Assembly: GCF_010731895.1 (NCBI RefSeq)
Contig: NZ_AP022596.1
Coordinates: 4,526,001 to 4,590,000 of the forward strand
DNA length: 64,000 nucleotides
Direction: 5' to 3'
Source: Mycolicibacterium helvum
Lineage (GTDB): Bacteria > Actinomycetota > Actinomycetes > Mycobacteriales > Mycobacteriaceae
Part shown: piece after piece, positions 1 through 8,578 of the stretch
Layout: each line of letters opens with the position of its first letter
How positions within the stretch are numbered: the first letter of the stretch is position 1
Notes under the pieces: generated by a model
Told to the model about the DNA's origin: nothing
Database searches by the model: none
The model's input: the letters and a program-made list of their open reading frames with translations, nothing else
Translations under genes and position numbers: made by a program

Positions 1-181
1 GCTGCTCAGACCTGAGCGAATCGATCGTGATCCGGCGGCGGTGCAGATCTGAGGCGAAGCGCAGCAGCGCTTGAGTGTGATCCTGCGAACGGATTTCGAC
101 CGTAAGGGTGTGCGGGCAGGCAGGTTCGGTACTCCTCGGAACGGGACCGGGGGAGTGCAGCGCCGGGGCGGCGTCGGTCAT
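1..181 (-). CDS. ACT-domain protein, 5' part only (runs off left edge)
   Basis: An open frame begins at ATG on the minus strand and is still open at the window edge, so only about 60 residues are visible. After a roughly 24-residue Pro-rich leader, the stretch beginning HTLTVEIRSQDH and reaching RRITIDSLRSE resembles the first beta-alpha-beta unit of an ACT domain of the kind found in the acetolactate synthase small subunit (HTL...RRGFNIESL). An AGGTGA ribosome site lies 6 bases upstream, and the gene starts 16 bases after the Leu/Phe dehydrogenase stop, so it is the next member of the same operon. A ligand-sensing or regulatory role for branched or aromatic amino acids is inference. The assignment rests on a short fragment. 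Confidence 0.55.
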   Translation of the reverse strand, partial: MTDAAPALHSPGPVPRSTEPACPHTLTVEIRSQDHTQALLRFASDLHRRRITIDSLRSEQ

Positions 182-197
182 GGCAGCTCACCTACTC

Positions 198-1289
198 TCA
201 TTGCAGCGCAGCGGTTCGCAGCCGTGCGCGGGCCAGATCGTGGGCGGCTCTTCCGGCAAGCACGCCACGATCGCGCAGGATGGTGCGTACGGTCTCGCCG
301 ACGGCGATCACCCGCTCGGTCGACTGCTCACGAGTGGCGTTGTCGAGTTCGCCGGCGATCTGGATGAGGCCGCCAGCGTTGGCGACGTAATCGGGCACCC
401 ACACGACACCGCGTTCGTGCAGCACGTTCTCGACCCCGGGGTGCAATAGCTGATTATTGGCGGCCCCGCAGACGATGCGGGCAGTCAGTGACTGTGCCGA
501 TGAGTCGGTCAGAGTGGCCCCCAGCGCGCATGGCGCATAGATGTCCACGGGTGCGTCGATGACCCTGTCGATGACCGACACGGCGGGGAACTCATCACGT
601 AGCCGATCGGTCACGGCAGTGCTCACGTCGCACACCGACACTCTGGCGCCGGCGTCGGTCAGGAGGCCAACGAGATAGCGTCCGACCTTGCCGGTCCCCT
701 CGACGCCGACCGTCCGGTCGCTCACATCGGGTTGCCCCCAGACGGATTCCGCGGCGGCCAGGATGGCGTGGAAGACACCGAGGGCGGTGAGCGGCGCGGT
801 GTCGCCGGACCCGCCTTCAGCTGCCGTACGTGCTGTGACGTGGGTGGTCTGGCGCCCGATGATGTCCATGTCCTCGGAGGTGGTGCCGACGTCGCCAGCG
901 GTGATGTAGCGCCCGCCGAGGGTGTCGATGAACCGGCCGTGGGCCTCGAGCAGCTCGGTGGTCTTGATCCGGTCGGGGTCGCCGATGATCACCGCCTTGC
1001 CGCCCCCCAGCCGCAATCCGGCGACGGCGGCCTTGTAGGTCATACCTCGCGACAGGCGCAAGACATCGGACAGTGCCTCCTGTTCACTGCGGTACGGGTA
1101 GAAACGGGTGCCACCCAACGCGGGTCCGAGTTTCGTCGAATGGATGCCGATGATCGCCCGCAACCCCGAGGGCTCATCGCAGCCGAACACCACTTGCTCA
1201 TGGGGCGCGTCGTCGGCGAAATCGGGTCGATCGAAGACACCCGAGGCGAGTTCGATGTCATCGGAATGTGAGCTGGCCAGGACGGACAT
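198..1289 (-). CDS. Glu/Leu/Phe/Val dehydrogenase family protein
   Basis: NAD-dependent oxidative deamination of a branched-chain or aromatic L-amino acid to its 2-oxoacid plus ammonium. The 363 residues match leucine and phenylalanine dehydrogenases of actinobacteria (about 350-360). The glycine-rich segment with substrate lysine K86 (MTYKAA) and catalytic lysine K98 (LGGGKAVI) has the usual 12-residue spacing. A second domain carries the Rossmann motif GVEGTGKVG near residue 200. GGRYITAGDVGTT is also typical. An AAGGAAA site precedes the ATG. It lies 49 bases behind the 2-oxoacid:ferredoxin oxidoreductase, whose substrate would be this enzyme's product. Which amino acid is preferred cannot be read from the sequence. 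Confidence 0.9.
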   Translation of the reverse strand: MSVLASSHSDDIELASGVFDRPDFADDAPHEQVVFGCDEPSGLRAIIGIHSTKLGPALGGTRFYPYRSEQEALSDVLRLSRGMTYKAAVAGLRLGGGKAVIIGDPDRIKTTELLEAHGRFIDTLGGRYITAGDVGTTSEDMDIIGRQTTHVTARTAAEGGSGDTAPLTALGVFHAILAAAESVWGQPDVSDRTVGVEGTGKVGRYLVGLLTDAGARVSVCDVSTAVTDRLRDEFPAVSVIDRVIDAPVDIYAPCALGATLTDSSAQSLTARIVCGAANNQLLHPGVENVLHERGVVWVPDYVANAGGLIQIAGELDNATREQSTERVIAVGETVRTILRDRGVLAGRAAHDLARARLRTAALQ

Positions 1290-1338
1290 CAGAGCGGTTT
1301 CCTTCAGTCAGGTTGTCGGGTAACGGATGAGAGCAGGG

Positions 1339-4300
1339 TTAGAGCGGGAGTACCGGTGGCTCGACGCCCAGTTCGCGCAGCCGCGTGCGGTATCTCTCGA
1401 TGTTTCGTAGCTTGACCGACTCGTAGCCGCGCACAAGCTGGGCGGATTCGGCTATCGCAGTGGCGGCGTCGTAGTTTTCGGCGGTCAGTGTCTGCGCGCG
1501 GCCAAGTACGGTCGCACGATAGTGCTGGTCGAGCAGCCGTTCGGTGCGTCGCATCGCGGTATGGCCGAACGGGTCAAACACGGTGCCGCGTAGACGTTTT
1601 GCGCGGGCGAGCAAGCGCAACGCCACATGTGTGCGGGGTCCGAGACCGATCTTCTTCGCGCGGCCGAGTGCCTGCAGTGCCGGTGGATGCAGCTTGTAGG
1701 TCAGTGTGTCGGAGCCCGGGAACTCGGCTGCCACCGAAGCGATGAACGCGGGGTCGGTCAACAGCCGGGCGACCTCGTACTCGTCCTTGTAAGCCATCAG
1801 GGTGAACAGCTCGCGTGCGACGGCTTCACTGAATTCGGTGCGTTCGCCGATCTGCCGTTCACTGCGCCAGACCTCCTCGACGACGGTCAGGTAGTCCAGC
1901 GCGGTACGACGGTCCTGGAAGGCCACCAGTTCGGCGGCCCGCCGCTCGCAGATCGCACGTGTCGGTCCGGCGACGGCGAATCCGGCCAGTAGGCCAGCCG
2001 GTAGTTCCGGCAGTGTCCGGGACGGGCCTGGTGTTCGCGAACCGACTGCCTCGGCGAAGATCTCGGGGCGCCACACGGCCACCCGACCCCAGTTGAATGC
2101 ACGCTGATTTGCCTTTACCGCAACGCCGTTGAGTTCGATCGCATCCTCGATGGCCGTGGCCGCGATGGGCAGCGCGCCGCATTGGTACGCCGCGCCGACC
2201 AACAAGAAGTTGGCGGGCGCAGTGTTGCCGAACAGTTGCTGCGCGGCGGTCAGCGCGTCGAAACTGACCAGTTCCCGGCAGGAGATGTCAAGACGTTGCA
2301 GCAGCTGCTGGTCATCGGGATAGGTGACGGCCGGGTCGCGCACCATGGCACCGGTCGGCGTGCGGCTCGTCGAGGCGACCGCCACCGTGCGTTCGGGGTC
2401 GGCGTAGTCGAGATTCTTGGTGTCGACGGCGGTGAGCAGATCGAAGGCAAGCACACAGTCGGCTGCCGACTGGCCGATCCGGTTGCTGGACTCTTCGCTA
2501 CCGGTCCCCAGCCTCAGATGAGAGGTCACCGGACCGGCCTTCTGGCTCAGGCCGGTTTGGTCCAGCCCGTTGACGCAGAGTCCGCTGCGCAGCGCGGCGA
2601 CCGCGAGCACCTGGTTGACCGTGACGATGCCGGTGCCTCCGATGCCGGCCAGGAAGACGTTGTAGGCGGAGTCGATACGGGCGCGCTGCTCGGGTTCGGG
2701 TGCCAGCGGCGGTTCCGGTGTCGGGGCCATGGACTTCTGCGCGCGCTCGGGCAGTTCGACGGTCACGAATGACGGGCATTCACCGTCGAGGCAGGTGTAG
2801 TCGGTGTTGCAGGTGCTCTGGTCGATGCGGGTCTTGCGCCCGAATTCGGTGTCCACCGGTTGGACCGAGAGGCAGTTGCTCTTGACTCCGCAGTCGCCGC
2901 AGCCTTCACACACCGCTTCGTTGATCACGACTCGTGTGCGCCGCACCGGTTGTAGTCCGCGCTTGCGGCGGCGACGGGCATCGGCCGCGCATTGCTGATC
3001 GTAGATCAGCACGGTGACACCGGGTGTGTCGCGCAGGCGGGCCTGCGCCTCGTCGAGTCGGTCGCGGTGCCACACGGTGACATTGGTCGCCATCGCCGCG
3101 CCGCGATAGCGCGCCGGCTCCTCGGTGCAGACGATGATCGCTGCCACGCCCTCGAGGGCCAGCTTGTTGGCCAGTTGCGGCACCGGGAGCGCGCCTTGGG
3201 CGTCCTGCGCTCCTGTCATCGCGACCGCCGAGTTGTAGAGGATCTTGTAGGTGATGTTCACCCCGGCTGCCACACTCGCCTGGACAGCCAGCTGCCCGGA
3301 GTGGAAATACGTTCCGTCGCCGAGGTTCTGGAAGATGTGGTTCACCTCGGTGAAGGGCGCCTGGCCAATCCATTGAGCGCCTTCGCCACCCATCTGGGTC
3401 AGTGCCGTCACCTGGGAATCGGGCCGGTCTGACATTGTCACCAGCGTGTGGCAACCGATGCCGCCGGCGGCCAGCGATCCCTCCGGTACGGCCGTTGACC
3501 GGTTGTGCGGGCAGCCGGAACAGAAGTATGCGGTGCGGTTGGCTGACAGGACGGACAGCTCGAGGCGCGGGGGACGAGGCGCACGCACCTCGACCCGCTC
3601 GTGCAGAACGCGGTGCAGTGGTGCGACCAGACGCTGTCCCGTGAGTTCCCCGTCGGCAGGGATCAGTGGCATCCCGACCGCGTCCCGTTTGCCCAGCAGC
3701 CGGGGGGCCGTACGGAGTCCGTAGAGTGCCTGCAGGACTTGCGGTTCGACGAATCCGTTCTTGTCCTCGACGACCATCACCGTGTCGACGCCGCGGGCCA
3801 GCCGGCGGATCCGTTCCGCATCGACGGGGTAGGGCATGCCCACCCGCAGGATTCGAATTCCGGCCCGCATCAGTTCGGGTTCGCTCAATCCGAGCTCCAG
3901 GAGTGCTTGCCGGACACGGTCATACGCCGTGCCGACCGCGACGATGCCCAGCCATGCATCGGCCGGGTCCACCTCGATGCGATCGATCGGATTCGCCGCG
4001 TTGAACGCTTCCACCATCGCCCAGCGCGGACCGTAGAGATCGGCCTCGGCGAAAACGCTGTCCGGGGGTGCCCCCATGAACCGCTGGCGGTATCGCCACG
4101 GCTTTCCCTGCCACTCCAATTCGGGGGCGGCGATCTCGAGTCCGCTGAAATCGCCCATCACGGTCCAGATGCCGTCGGCGACGTCGGCGACGATCTTCAT
4201 CGCGGACAGGCAGCCCGACAGCCGCGACAGCGCGACACCGTACATACCGAATCTGATGATCTCTTCGGCGTTGCGGGGGAACAGGATCGGCATGCTCAAC

Positions 4301-4815
4301 GCCGCCAGTGACCGTTCGCTCGCGGCGGGCACGGTCGAGGATTTCGCGCCAGGATCGTCACCCACCAGAACCAGCACCCCACCGGCCGGGTTCGAGCCGT
4401 ACATCGCTGCATGGCGGAAGGCGTCACTGGCCCGGTCGAGCCCAGGGCCTTTGCCGTACCAGACTCCGACGACTCCGTCGCGGGTACGCCGGCCGGGCAG
4501 ATCGATCTGGCTGCCCCACACCGCGGTTGCGGCCAGCTCCTCGTTCATGCCGGGCACCAGATGTACCGCATGATCGGTGGTCAGTTCGGTGAGGCCGGCC
4601 AGTAACTGGTCGAGGCCGCCGAGCGGGCTGCCGGGGTACCCGGAGACAAAGGTCGCGACGTCACGCCCGCCGCGCAGGTCGCGCTGGTGCTGTTCGACGA
4701 GCTGGCGCGCGATCGCCTGAACGCCGGTCATGATGACAGGGCCGGAGTCGATTCGGTATCGGGCGTTGAGATCGCTGGGCGGTAGGTCTGCCCGGACGTC
4801 GTTGAGTTGCGTCAT
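1339..4815 (-). CDS. Indolepyruvate-type 2-oxoacid:ferredoxin oxidoreductase, fused subunits
   Basis: Thiamine-diphosphate and Fe-S enzyme that converts aryl or branched 2-oxoacids, CoA and oxidised ferredoxin to acyl-CoA and CO2. The 1158-residue chain fuses an N-terminal pyrimidine-binding part (GYPGSPLGG), a ThDP part (GCPHNRS; GDGTYFHSGQ...NITY), a cysteine cluster near residue 610-660 (CEGCGDCGVKSNC and later cysteines) and a C-terminal gamma-type domain (AGIGGTGIVTVNQ). An in-frame extension of 49 codons upstream would overlap the aldehyde dehydrogenase; the ATG chosen (MTQLNDV) leaves a 73-base gap and fits the family start. Oxygen-tolerant fused versions are common in aerobic proteobacteria and actinobacteria. 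Context suggests phenylpyruvate, indolepyruvate or branched oxoacids. Confidence 0.9.
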   Translation of the reverse strand: MTQLNDVRADLPPSDLNARYRIDSGPVIMTGVQAIARQLVEQHQRDLRGGRDVATFVSGYPGSPLGGLDQLLAGLTELTTDHAVHLVPGMNEELAATAVWGSQIDLPGRRTRDGVVGVWYGKGPGLDRASDAFRHAAMYGSNPAGGVLVLVGDDPGAKSSTVPAASERSLAALSMPILFPRNAEEIIRFGMYGVALSRLSGCLSAMKIVADVADGIWTVMGDFSGLEIAAPELEWQGKPWRYRQRFMGAPPDSVFAEADLYGPRWAMVEAFNAANPIDRIEVDPADAWLGIVAVGTAYDRVRQALLELGLSEPELMRAGIRILRVGMPYPVDAERIRRLARGVDTVMVVEDKNGFVEPQVLQALYGLRTAPRLLGKRDAVGMPLIPADGELTGQRLVAPLHRVLHERVEVRAPRPPRLELSVLSANRTAYFCSGCPHNRSTAVPEGSLAAGGIGCHTLVTMSDRPDSQVTALTQMGGEGAQWIGQAPFTEVNHIFQNLGDGTYFHSGQLAVQASVAAGVNITYKILYNSAVAMTGAQDAQGALPVPQLANKLALEGVAAIIVCTEEPARYRGAAMATNVTVWHRDRLDEAQARLRDTPGVTVLIYDQQCAADARRRRKRGLQPVRRTRVVINEAVCEGCGDCGVKSNCLSVQPVDTEFGRKTRIDQSTCNTDYTCLDGECPSFVTVELPERAQKSMAPTPEPPLAPEPEQRARIDSAYNVFLAGIGGTGIVTVNQVLAVAALRSGLCVNGLDQTGLSQKAGPVTSHLRLGTGSEESSNRIGQSAADCVLAFDLLTAVDTKNLDYADPERTVAVASTSRTPTGAMVRDPAVTYPDDQQLLQRLDISCRELVSFDALTAAQQLFGNTAPANFLLVGAAYQCGALPIAATAIEDAIELNGVAVKANQRAFNWGRVAVWRPEIFAEAVGSRTPGPSRTLPELPAGLLAGFAVAGPTRAICERRAAELVAFQDRRTALDYLTVVEEVWRSERQIGERTEFSEAVARELFTLMAYKDEYEVARLLTDPAFIASVAAEFPGSDTLTYKLHPPALQALGRAKKIGLGPRTHVALRLLARAKRLRGTVFDPFGHTAMRRTERLLDQHYRATVLGRAQTLTAENYDAATAIAESAQLVRGYESVKLRNIERYRTRLRELGVEPPVLPL

Positions 4816-4888
4816 CGGTGGCTTCGGTTTCTCGAGATCGTCGGGGATGGGACTATCGGCGCGCGGGCGTGACCGGCCATCTGGGTGC

Positions 4889-6370
4889 TCATATCGGCAA
4901 GCCCGCGCGCTCGACACCGACGATCCGAGCGCCCCGGAAGAACCGCAGCAGCTCGGCGTCACCGTGTGCGCCGATACCGCTGCCGCCCCAGAAGCCCTGA
5001 GTGGAATCGGGAGTCAGATCCAGCACGCTGGTGCCGTTGACCTTCACTTCGCCGCAGTCCAGCTCCGCGCCGAGCTCAAGTGCGGCGTCGAGGTCGGTGC
5101 TGAACACGTAACCGGCCAGCCCGGTGCTGCGGGAATTGGCCAATTCCAGTGCTTCTGCGTCGTCGGATACCCGGTGCACGGTGAGCACCGGGCCAAAGAT
5201 CTCGTCCACGGTGAGATCCGTTGGCGCGTTGTCAACGACGATGGGTGGCGCAAACCAGCCCGGCAGATCGGGGCGCGCGGTGACGTCGTGCACGGTGCCG
5301 CCGCCCGCGGCGAGCTTGTCGACGGCCGCCGTGACGTGCTGGTACTGCGCCGAATGTGCTTGCGGGCCCATCGTGGACGTGCTGTCCAGGCAGTGGCCGA
5401 GCCGCACTTCTCGCAGGCGATCGAGTAGGGCGTCGATGAGTGCGTCATGCTGGCGGGCCACCACGGCGATGCTTCCTGGGCTCTCACACCATTGGCCGTT
5501 GAGTTTGGTGAAACCACTGACCAGAGCGTCCGCCGTGGCATCGATGTCGCAGTCTGCCCGGACGATCGCCGGGTTGTTGCTGCCGAGTTCTAGTTGCAGC
5601 GCCTTGCAGTCTGCGGCCCCGGCCCGCGCCACGGCCAGGCCCGCCACGCGTCCGCCGGTGAAGGACAACGCCCGGATGCGCGGGTCCGCCGCCAGCTGTT
5701 GGCCGATGGCCGCCCCACCGTGCACCAGTTGGAAGGTCGCCGACGGCAATCCGGCTTCGTCGATGGCGCGTTGCATGGCCTCGGCGAACAGGACTGCACC
5801 CGAGGGTGCCCAATGCGACGGTTTGGCGATCACCGGGGCGCCGGCGGCGAGTGCGAAGGCAGTCTTCTTGGCGGTGACGAAAGTGGGTGCGTTCCACGGT
5901 GAGATCACCGCGGCCGGTCCCCACGGTAGGAACCGCAGTCGCACAGCGGCATCGGTTCCGGCCGCGTCGTGATCGCCCGGATCACGCTCGAGGTGGGTGG
6001 CCGCCGAAAGCAGCGCATCGGACAAGCCCGCGGCGAACATGGTGGTCACCGAGAGCAGGACGCCGGTGTTGATGGCATCGCAGCGGGCGATGTCCGCGGA
6101 GCCTTCGGTGAGCAATTCAGCGGCCCTCCGCAGCACGGCGGCGCGGGTTGCTGCCGGTGCCTTGCGCCACGTGCCCGCGCGGTGCAGTGCCGCGGCGGCG
6201 GCGATCGCGTGGTCGACGCGGTGCGCGGCCGTCTCCCGCTGGCGTTGCAGCGGCTGCCCACTGTTCGGGTCGGTCAGGTCGGCGCCGAGATCACATTCGG
6301 CGGCCGACCACTGGCCGTCGATCAGATCTCGTTGAATCGTGAGTTCGATTTCGCTCGTCGTCACAGCCAT
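4889..6370 (-). CDS. NAD(P)-dependent aldehyde dehydrogenase
   Basis: Oxidises an aldehyde to the carboxylate. At 493 residues it is a full-length ALDH. Visible landmarks are the N-terminal coenzyme segment PWNAPTF, the SFTGG turn, the general base glutamate in LELGSNNPA and the nucleophilic cysteine in NGQWCESPG, followed by EIFGPVL. The start MAVTTSEIEL has a GAGAGG site 5 bases upstream. It lies 85 bases after the glutamine-synthetase-like gene; together with the SDR and gamma-glutamyl hydrolase this matches the gamma-glutamylated amine pathways (Puu of E. coli, Ipu of Pseudomonas), in which the ALDH acts on a gamma-glutamyl aminoaldehyde. That substrate is inferred from neighbours only. 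Confidence 0.9.
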   Translation of the reverse strand: MAVTTSEIELTIQRDLIDGQWSAAECDLGADLTDPNSGQPLQRQRETAAHRVDHAIAAAAALHRAGTWRKAPAATRAAVLRRAAELLTEGSADIARCDAINTGVLLSVTTMFAAGLSDALLSAATHLERDPGDHDAAGTDAAVRLRFLPWGPAAVISPWNAPTFVTAKKTAFALAAGAPVIAKPSHWAPSGAVLFAEAMQRAIDEAGLPSATFQLVHGGAAIGQQLAADPRIRALSFTGGRVAGLAVARAGAADCKALQLELGSNNPAIVRADCDIDATADALVSGFTKLNGQWCESPGSIAVVARQHDALIDALLDRLREVRLGHCLDSTSTMGPQAHSAQYQHVTAAVDKLAAGGGTVHDVTARPDLPGWFAPPIVVDNAPTDLTVDEIFGPVLTVHRVSDDAEALELANSRSTGLAGYVFSTDLDAALELGAELDCGEVKVNGTSVLDLTPDSTQGFWGGSGIGAHGDAELLRFFRGARIVGVERAGLPI

Positions 6371-6455
6371 GGGCCTCTCTCGTCAGCGACGGAACGCGCG
6401 AGTCATCGCGGCGGCACCGATCAGGGGTGCCGCCGACGCGCGCGGTGGGAATGTC

Positions 6456-7811
6456 CTAGATGTTCTCCAGGTAACGGTCACGGTCCCAGTCGGACACCGA
6501 CCGTAGGAACTGCAACCACTCGTGTCGGGCGACCGCGGCATAGTGCCCGGTCACCTCTTTGTCGAAAGTGGTTGCAGCGAAAGGGCTTTGAGCAAGTCTA
6601 TCGGCGGCATCGCCGAGGGTCATCGGAAGTTCGTCGCGCCGGTCGGCGTAACCGTTGCCCTGGCAGGGCTCGCCGGGGTCGGTGTTGCGGGTAATGCCGT
6701 CGCGCATGCTGGCCAGGACCGCGGCCGAAACGAGGTAGGGGTTGACGTCGGCTCCAGGCAGCCGCATCTCCAGGCGATTCGCCGACGGGGCACCGGTGAT
6801 GAGCCGGCACGTCGTCGTGCGGTTATCGAACCCCCAGGTGAGGCCGTTGCCCGCGAAGTCCTGGCTGATGATCCGGCGCATCGAGTTGACCGTCGGTGCG
6901 TAGAACAGCATCAGGTCGCCGACGTGATCCAGTACGCCCCCCACCGCATGACGCAACATGGGACTGACGTTCTGCGGATCTGCGGCGTCATAGAGCGGAA
7001 AGCCGCCGTCGGCACCCCGCACCGAGGCGTGCACGTGACAGGAGGAGCCCATGCCGTCGGTGAGCGGCCGCGGCATGAATGTGGCTGTCATTCCGTGTGA
7101 TCGGGCCAGGTCGATGACCGCGCTCTTGAACAGCACATGGCGATCGGCGGTCTCGAGGGCATCGGCGTACTCGAGGTTGATCTCCCACTGCCCCAGGCCG
7201 TATTCCGCCTGGGCGACCTCGACGGGTATTCCGCTGTCTTCCAAGGCATTGCGCACCGCCCTGAAGAACGGCTCCATGGCGTTGCCGGCGCCAATGGCAT
7301 AGTCGGATCGCGCCAGGGTGGTCGGTTCTAGATCGCGATACCCGTTGCGCCGCAGTTCGTCCGGAGTCCCGCGGTAAAGATGGAACTCCAGCTCGGTGGC
7401 GGTGTAGGCGATGAGTCGCTGGGCTTCGAGCTGTTCGGTCTGGCGGCGCAGTATGGTCCGCGGAGCCAGGGACAGTGGTTCACCGGTGTGTTCGTCCACC
7501 GAGTCGGCCAGACAGATTGCCGTGCCCTCGAGCCAGGCGGCACGGCGCAGTGTCTTCAGATCCGGAAGCAGCCGGAAGTCATGCCAACCGGTGTGTGCCC
7601 CTGCGAAGTCGACCTGGAGCGTATCCATGTCCTGGTCCACATCCCAGGCGTATACGCAGCTGCACACGTGCAGGCCGGAGTCGATGATCCGGTCGAAGGA
7701 TCGGACTGGCATGCGTTTGCCGAAGAGCCGGCCGTACAGATCGATTCCGGCGACGATGACGGTGTCGATGCCGGACCGGCGTAATTCAGTGAGTTCGAGC
7801 ACAGCGTTCAT
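6456..7811 (-). CDS. Glutamine synthetase family protein, probable gamma-glutamyl amine ligase
   Basis: ATP-dependent ligase of the glutamine synthetase fold, 451 residues. Metal and substrate motifs are present in order: ELEFHLY, the block QAEYGLGQWEIN, the ATP-site HVHAS, FDNRTTTCRLI and the C-terminal RLPGADVNPYL. Position beside a class I amidotransferase-like hydrolase, an SDR and an ALDH argues for gamma-glutamylation of an amine (as PuuA, IpuC, GlnA3/GlnA4) instead of ammonia assimilation. The ATG overlaps the SDR stop in an ATGA junction; a GTG four codons earlier is an alternative. Amine specificity is not visible from sequence. Confidence 0.88.
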   Translation of the reverse strand: MNAVLELTELRRSGIDTVIVAGIDLYGRLFGKRMPVRSFDRIIDSGLHVCSCVYAWDVDQDMDTLQVDFAGAHTGWHDFRLLPDLKTLRRAAWLEGTAICLADSVDEHTGEPLSLAPRTILRRQTEQLEAQRLIAYTATELEFHLYRGTPDELRRNGYRDLEPTTLARSDYAIGAGNAMEPFFRAVRNALEDSGIPVEVAQAEYGLGQWEINLEYADALETADRHVLFKSAVIDLARSHGMTATFMPRPLTDGMGSSCHVHASVRGADGGFPLYDAADPQNVSPMLRHAVGGVLDHVGDLMLFYAPTVNSMRRIISQDFAGNGLTWGFDNRTTTCRLITGAPSANRLEMRLPGADVNPYLVSAAVLASMRDGITRNTDPGEPCQGNGYADRRDELPMTLGDAADRLAQSPFAATTFDKEVTGHYAAVARHEWLQFLRSVSDWDRDRYLENI

Positions 7812-8578
7812 CGTGTCAGCCACCCGCCGTCGACGGGCAGTTGCACGCCACTGATGTAGGACGCGTCGTCAGAAAGCAGGAATGACACCGCGGCCGCCAT
7901 ATCGGCAGGGGCGCCGAGACGCTTGACCAACAGCCGTGAGTCCATCACCGCCATCACTTCTGGCGAATTCAGGTCGACACCGGGCAGGAAGTTGGTCGGC
8001 ACGGGCCCGGGTGCGATCGCGTTGACTCGCACGTTGTAGCGGGACAATTCGACGGCAAGGGCCTTGGTCAACATCTTCACGCCGCCCTTGGAGGCGTTGT
8101 AGTGCACTTGCGCGAAGCCTTGCGACGAGACGACGACGTCGGCCTCGACGGTGGACAGATTGACCACCGCACCGCGATTGGCTTCGCGGAAGTACGGGAT
8201 GGCAAGTTGAGTCGTGATGTAGACGCCTTTGAGATTGACGTCGAGGACCAGATCCCATTCGTCGTCGGTCAGGTCTTCCAGTGACGACATCGTGATCAGG
8301 CCGGCGTTGTTGACCAGGTAGTCGAATCGCTGCCACTCGGTGGCGGTGGCCTCCAGCGCGGCGGCGACGGCCGTGCGGTCGCGGACGTCGGCTACCAGGG
8401 CCAGCGCGTGGCCGCCGGCCGCGCGAATGGCGTCGGCGGTTTCCTGGGCGCGGGCCTGGTCGATGTCGACGCAGGCCACCTTGGCACCGTCGTCGGCCAG
8501 CCTGGTCGCGATGGCGCGGCCGATTCCGGAGCCTGCGCCCGTGACGAAGGCGACGCGGTCCTCATGCGTTAACGACAT
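7808..8578 (-). CDS. SDR family NAD(P)-dependent oxidoreductase
   Basis: Classical short-chain dehydrogenase of 256 residues. It shows the cofactor motif TGAGSGIG near residue 15, an acidic VDID that favours NAD(H), NNAG near residue 90, the catalytic tyrosine and lysine in HYNASKGG, and the C-terminal SGVQLPVDGG. The start is fixed by a strong AGGAGG five bases upstream; longer in-frame starts would lie deep inside the upstream hydrolase gene. It overlaps that gene by 17 bases and the ligase by 4, indicating tight translational coupling. In a gamma-glutamyl amino-alcohol route it would oxidise the alcohol to the aldehyde used by the ALDH; this role is inference. Confidence 0.92.
   Translation of the reverse strand: MSLTHEDRVAFVTGAGSGIGRAIATRLADDGAKVACVDIDQARAQETADAIRAAGGHALALVADVRDRTAVAAALEATATEWQRFDYLVNNAGLITMSSLEDLTDDEWDLVLDVNLKGVYITTQLAIPYFREANRGAVVNLSTVEADVVVSSQGFAQVHYNASKGGVKMLTKALAVELSRYNVRVNAIAPGPVPTNFLPGVDLNSPEVMAVMDSRLLVKRLGAPADMAAAVSFLLSDDASYISGVQLPVDGGWLTR

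Noticed and set aside
6..191. Short GTG-started 61-codon frame at the left edge
   Set aside because: It is a different frame over the ACT-like coding region; its product is Arg/Ser/Pro-rich and has no ribosome site as good as the ATG frame.
4816..4962. Longer N-terminus for the 2-oxoacid:ferredoxin oxidoreductase
   Set aside because: Adds a Ser/Arg-rich non-conserved stretch and overlaps the aldehyde dehydrogenase gene by 74 bases.
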